DNA from: an uncultured Saprospiraceae bacterium
GTDB taxonomy: Bacteria; Bacteroidota; Bacteroidia; Chitinophagales; Saprospiraceae
Reading direction: 5' to 3'
Assembly (NCBI GenBank): GCA_937127195.1
Contig: CAKZLT010000094.1
Coordinates: forward strand, 1-21,941
DNA: 21,941 nt
Shown here: piece by piece, positions 21,050 to 21,941 of the stretch
How the letters are laid out: every line of letters begins with the position of its first letter
Position numbering within the stretch: position 1 is the stretch's first letter
Position numbers and translations under genes: made by a program
The notes under the pieces: generated by a model
Database searches by the model: none
Seen by the model: the letters and a program-made list of their open reading frames with translations, nothing else
What the model was told of the DNA's origin: nothing

Positions 21050-21941
21050 ATGAAAAAAATGCTACTTCTATCTTTCTTTTGTTTCATTTTAGGTCAAAAT
21101 GCGATTGGACAGACTCTGCCCAATGCTAATTTTGATAGCGTTTATATTGGTGGAATTGACCGGTTATATGCTTGGGGAAACTCTGATGGCTGCCCTTTTG
21201 AGCCGTTTGCTATTTGGTCAAACGTCACAGTAACTTATACTCAAAACTACCGTGCGGCTCGTCTTCGCACTTCCGTTGAAGCAAATGGGCAAGCGAAACC
21301 TTCTTTCCTTTTCTCGTCTAGTTTTAATGATATGACGAATCCTGGTTGTAATGAAGACTATATGAAAACGGGGCAACCTTTTCCTTTTGCTGTAAATGGT
21401 GTTTTGGGAAAATATATGTTTTGGAATGACTCTCTACTCACAGGAGATTATGGAACGGTAAGCGTTATTTTGAAAAAATTTAATTCAATAACTCAGCAAT
21501 CTGATACGGTTGCTTATGGTATCACAAATCTATTACCAACGGCTACGGATTCGATTTTTGAGCCATTTTTGGTAAATCTTCAATACAAAAGTACAGTGCA
21601 GCCAGACTCAATTGTTATTATATTTTACTCTTCTGGCACAAGTTTGAAAGGCGGTGTACTCACAGTTGATGATATTACTTTTGGAACTTTGACGGATACC
21701 AAAAGCATTTCTGACGAAGCTTTAAATATTCAAGTTTTCCCGAATCCTGCGAATGATTATGTCAATATTTTTATAAAAGAAGCAACAAACAACGAACTGA
21801 TTGGCTTGCAAATTTTTGATATTTATGGTAGAATGCTAGAAGAAACTCGACTCAATACTGATTCTAGCACTTTTGATATGAGTCATTATTCGACAGGTAT
21901 TTATCTTTTTTATTTTAAAAAAAATAATGAAACTCAGGTTG
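21050..21941 (+). CDS. partial secreted protein with T9SS C-terminal sorting domain, PCMD-like N-terminal region
   Basis: A frame open from ATG 21050 to the window edge (297 complete codons, no stop), so the 3' end is missing, probably by only a few residues. Residues 1-21 are a signal peptide (ending AIGQ). Residues about 225-297 are a type IX secretion sorting tail: VFPNPANDYVNI, then LQIFDIYGRMLEETRL and YSTGIYLFYFKKNNETQV, which match the Por-secretion tail order exactly. The middle (25-215) has RAARLRT, GQPFPFAVNGVLGKYMFW, PDSIVIIFYSSG and GGVLTVDDITFG. This order resembles the PCMD (putative carbohydrate metabolism) beta-sandwich family; that link is from memory and moderate. The protein would be exported across the outer membrane and released or anchored at the surface. 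It stands as its own unit after the rodA terminator. Confidence 0.82.
   Translation, partial: MKKMLLLSFFCFILGQNAIGQTLPNANFDSVYIGGIDRLYAWGNSDGCPFEPFAIWSNVTVTYTQNYRAARLRTSVEANGQAKPSFLFSSSFNDMTNPGCNEDYMKTGQPFPFAVNGVLGKYMFWNDSLLTGDYGTVSVILKKFNSITQQSDTVAYGITNLLPTATDSIFEPFLVNLQYKSTVQPDSIVIIFYSSGTSLKGGVLTVDDITFGTLTDTKSISDEALNIQVFPNPANDYVNIFIKEATNNELIGLQIFDIYGRMLEETRLNTDSSTFDMSHYSTGIYLFYFKKNNETQV

Overview
The window is an AT-rich chromosomal segment from a member of the Bacteroidota. The evidence is a secreted protein with a type IX secretion (Por/T9SS) C-terminal sorting domain at the right edge, a TonB-dependent receptor with an N-terminal carboxypeptidase-regulatory-like domain, TAnnTTTG-type -7 promoter boxes, A-rich leaders instead of Shine-Dalgarno sites, and a typical Bacteroidota gene set. 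Genus cannot be fixed from this sequence; a Cytophagales- or Saprospirales-like lineage is a guess.

Layout, left to right. 70-3242: an alpha/beta hydrolase (-), a tetR regulator overlapping an SRPBCC gene by one base (+), a stand-alone DsbD-alpha-type secreted protein (-) and a STAS-domain protein (+). 3448-6441: purA behind an operator-like palindrome, then a MATE exporter, each closed by a strong intrinsic terminator. 6442-8232: a cytosolic hybrid histidine kinase with HisKA-HATPase-REC-HPt architecture and a GTG start (-). 8233-8886: a gene-free stretch holding at least three related hairpin/terminal-inverted-repeat elements (MITE-like). 8887-12589: a TonB-dependent receptor and a class III aminotransferase, separated by a perfect 23-bp hairpin. 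13015-17232: a minus-strand run that reads, in transcription order, ABC ATPase, FtsX/MacB-type permease with a His/Asp-rich periplasmic loop, two tandem paralogous secreted CxxC proteins (DUF3299-like), and a Ppx/GppA phosphatase. 17533-20864: mrdA (PBP2) and rodA, the elongation-type peptidoglycan synthase pair. 21050 to the end: a partial secreted protein with a T9SS sorting tail.

The most interesting block is the ABC/permease/secreted-CxxC cluster. Its composition and the histidine-rich loop suggest an envelope ABC system linked to a transition metal, perhaps zinc, related to Zrg-type loci of Proteobacteria but with a duplicated small secreted partner. The second is the nest of MITE-like hairpins, one of which sits between a candidate promoter and the TonB receptor gene. 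Housekeeping functions (purA, mrdA, rodA, ppx) surround these accessory parts. No tRNA, rRNA, CRISPR array, intact insertion sequence or phage gene was seen.
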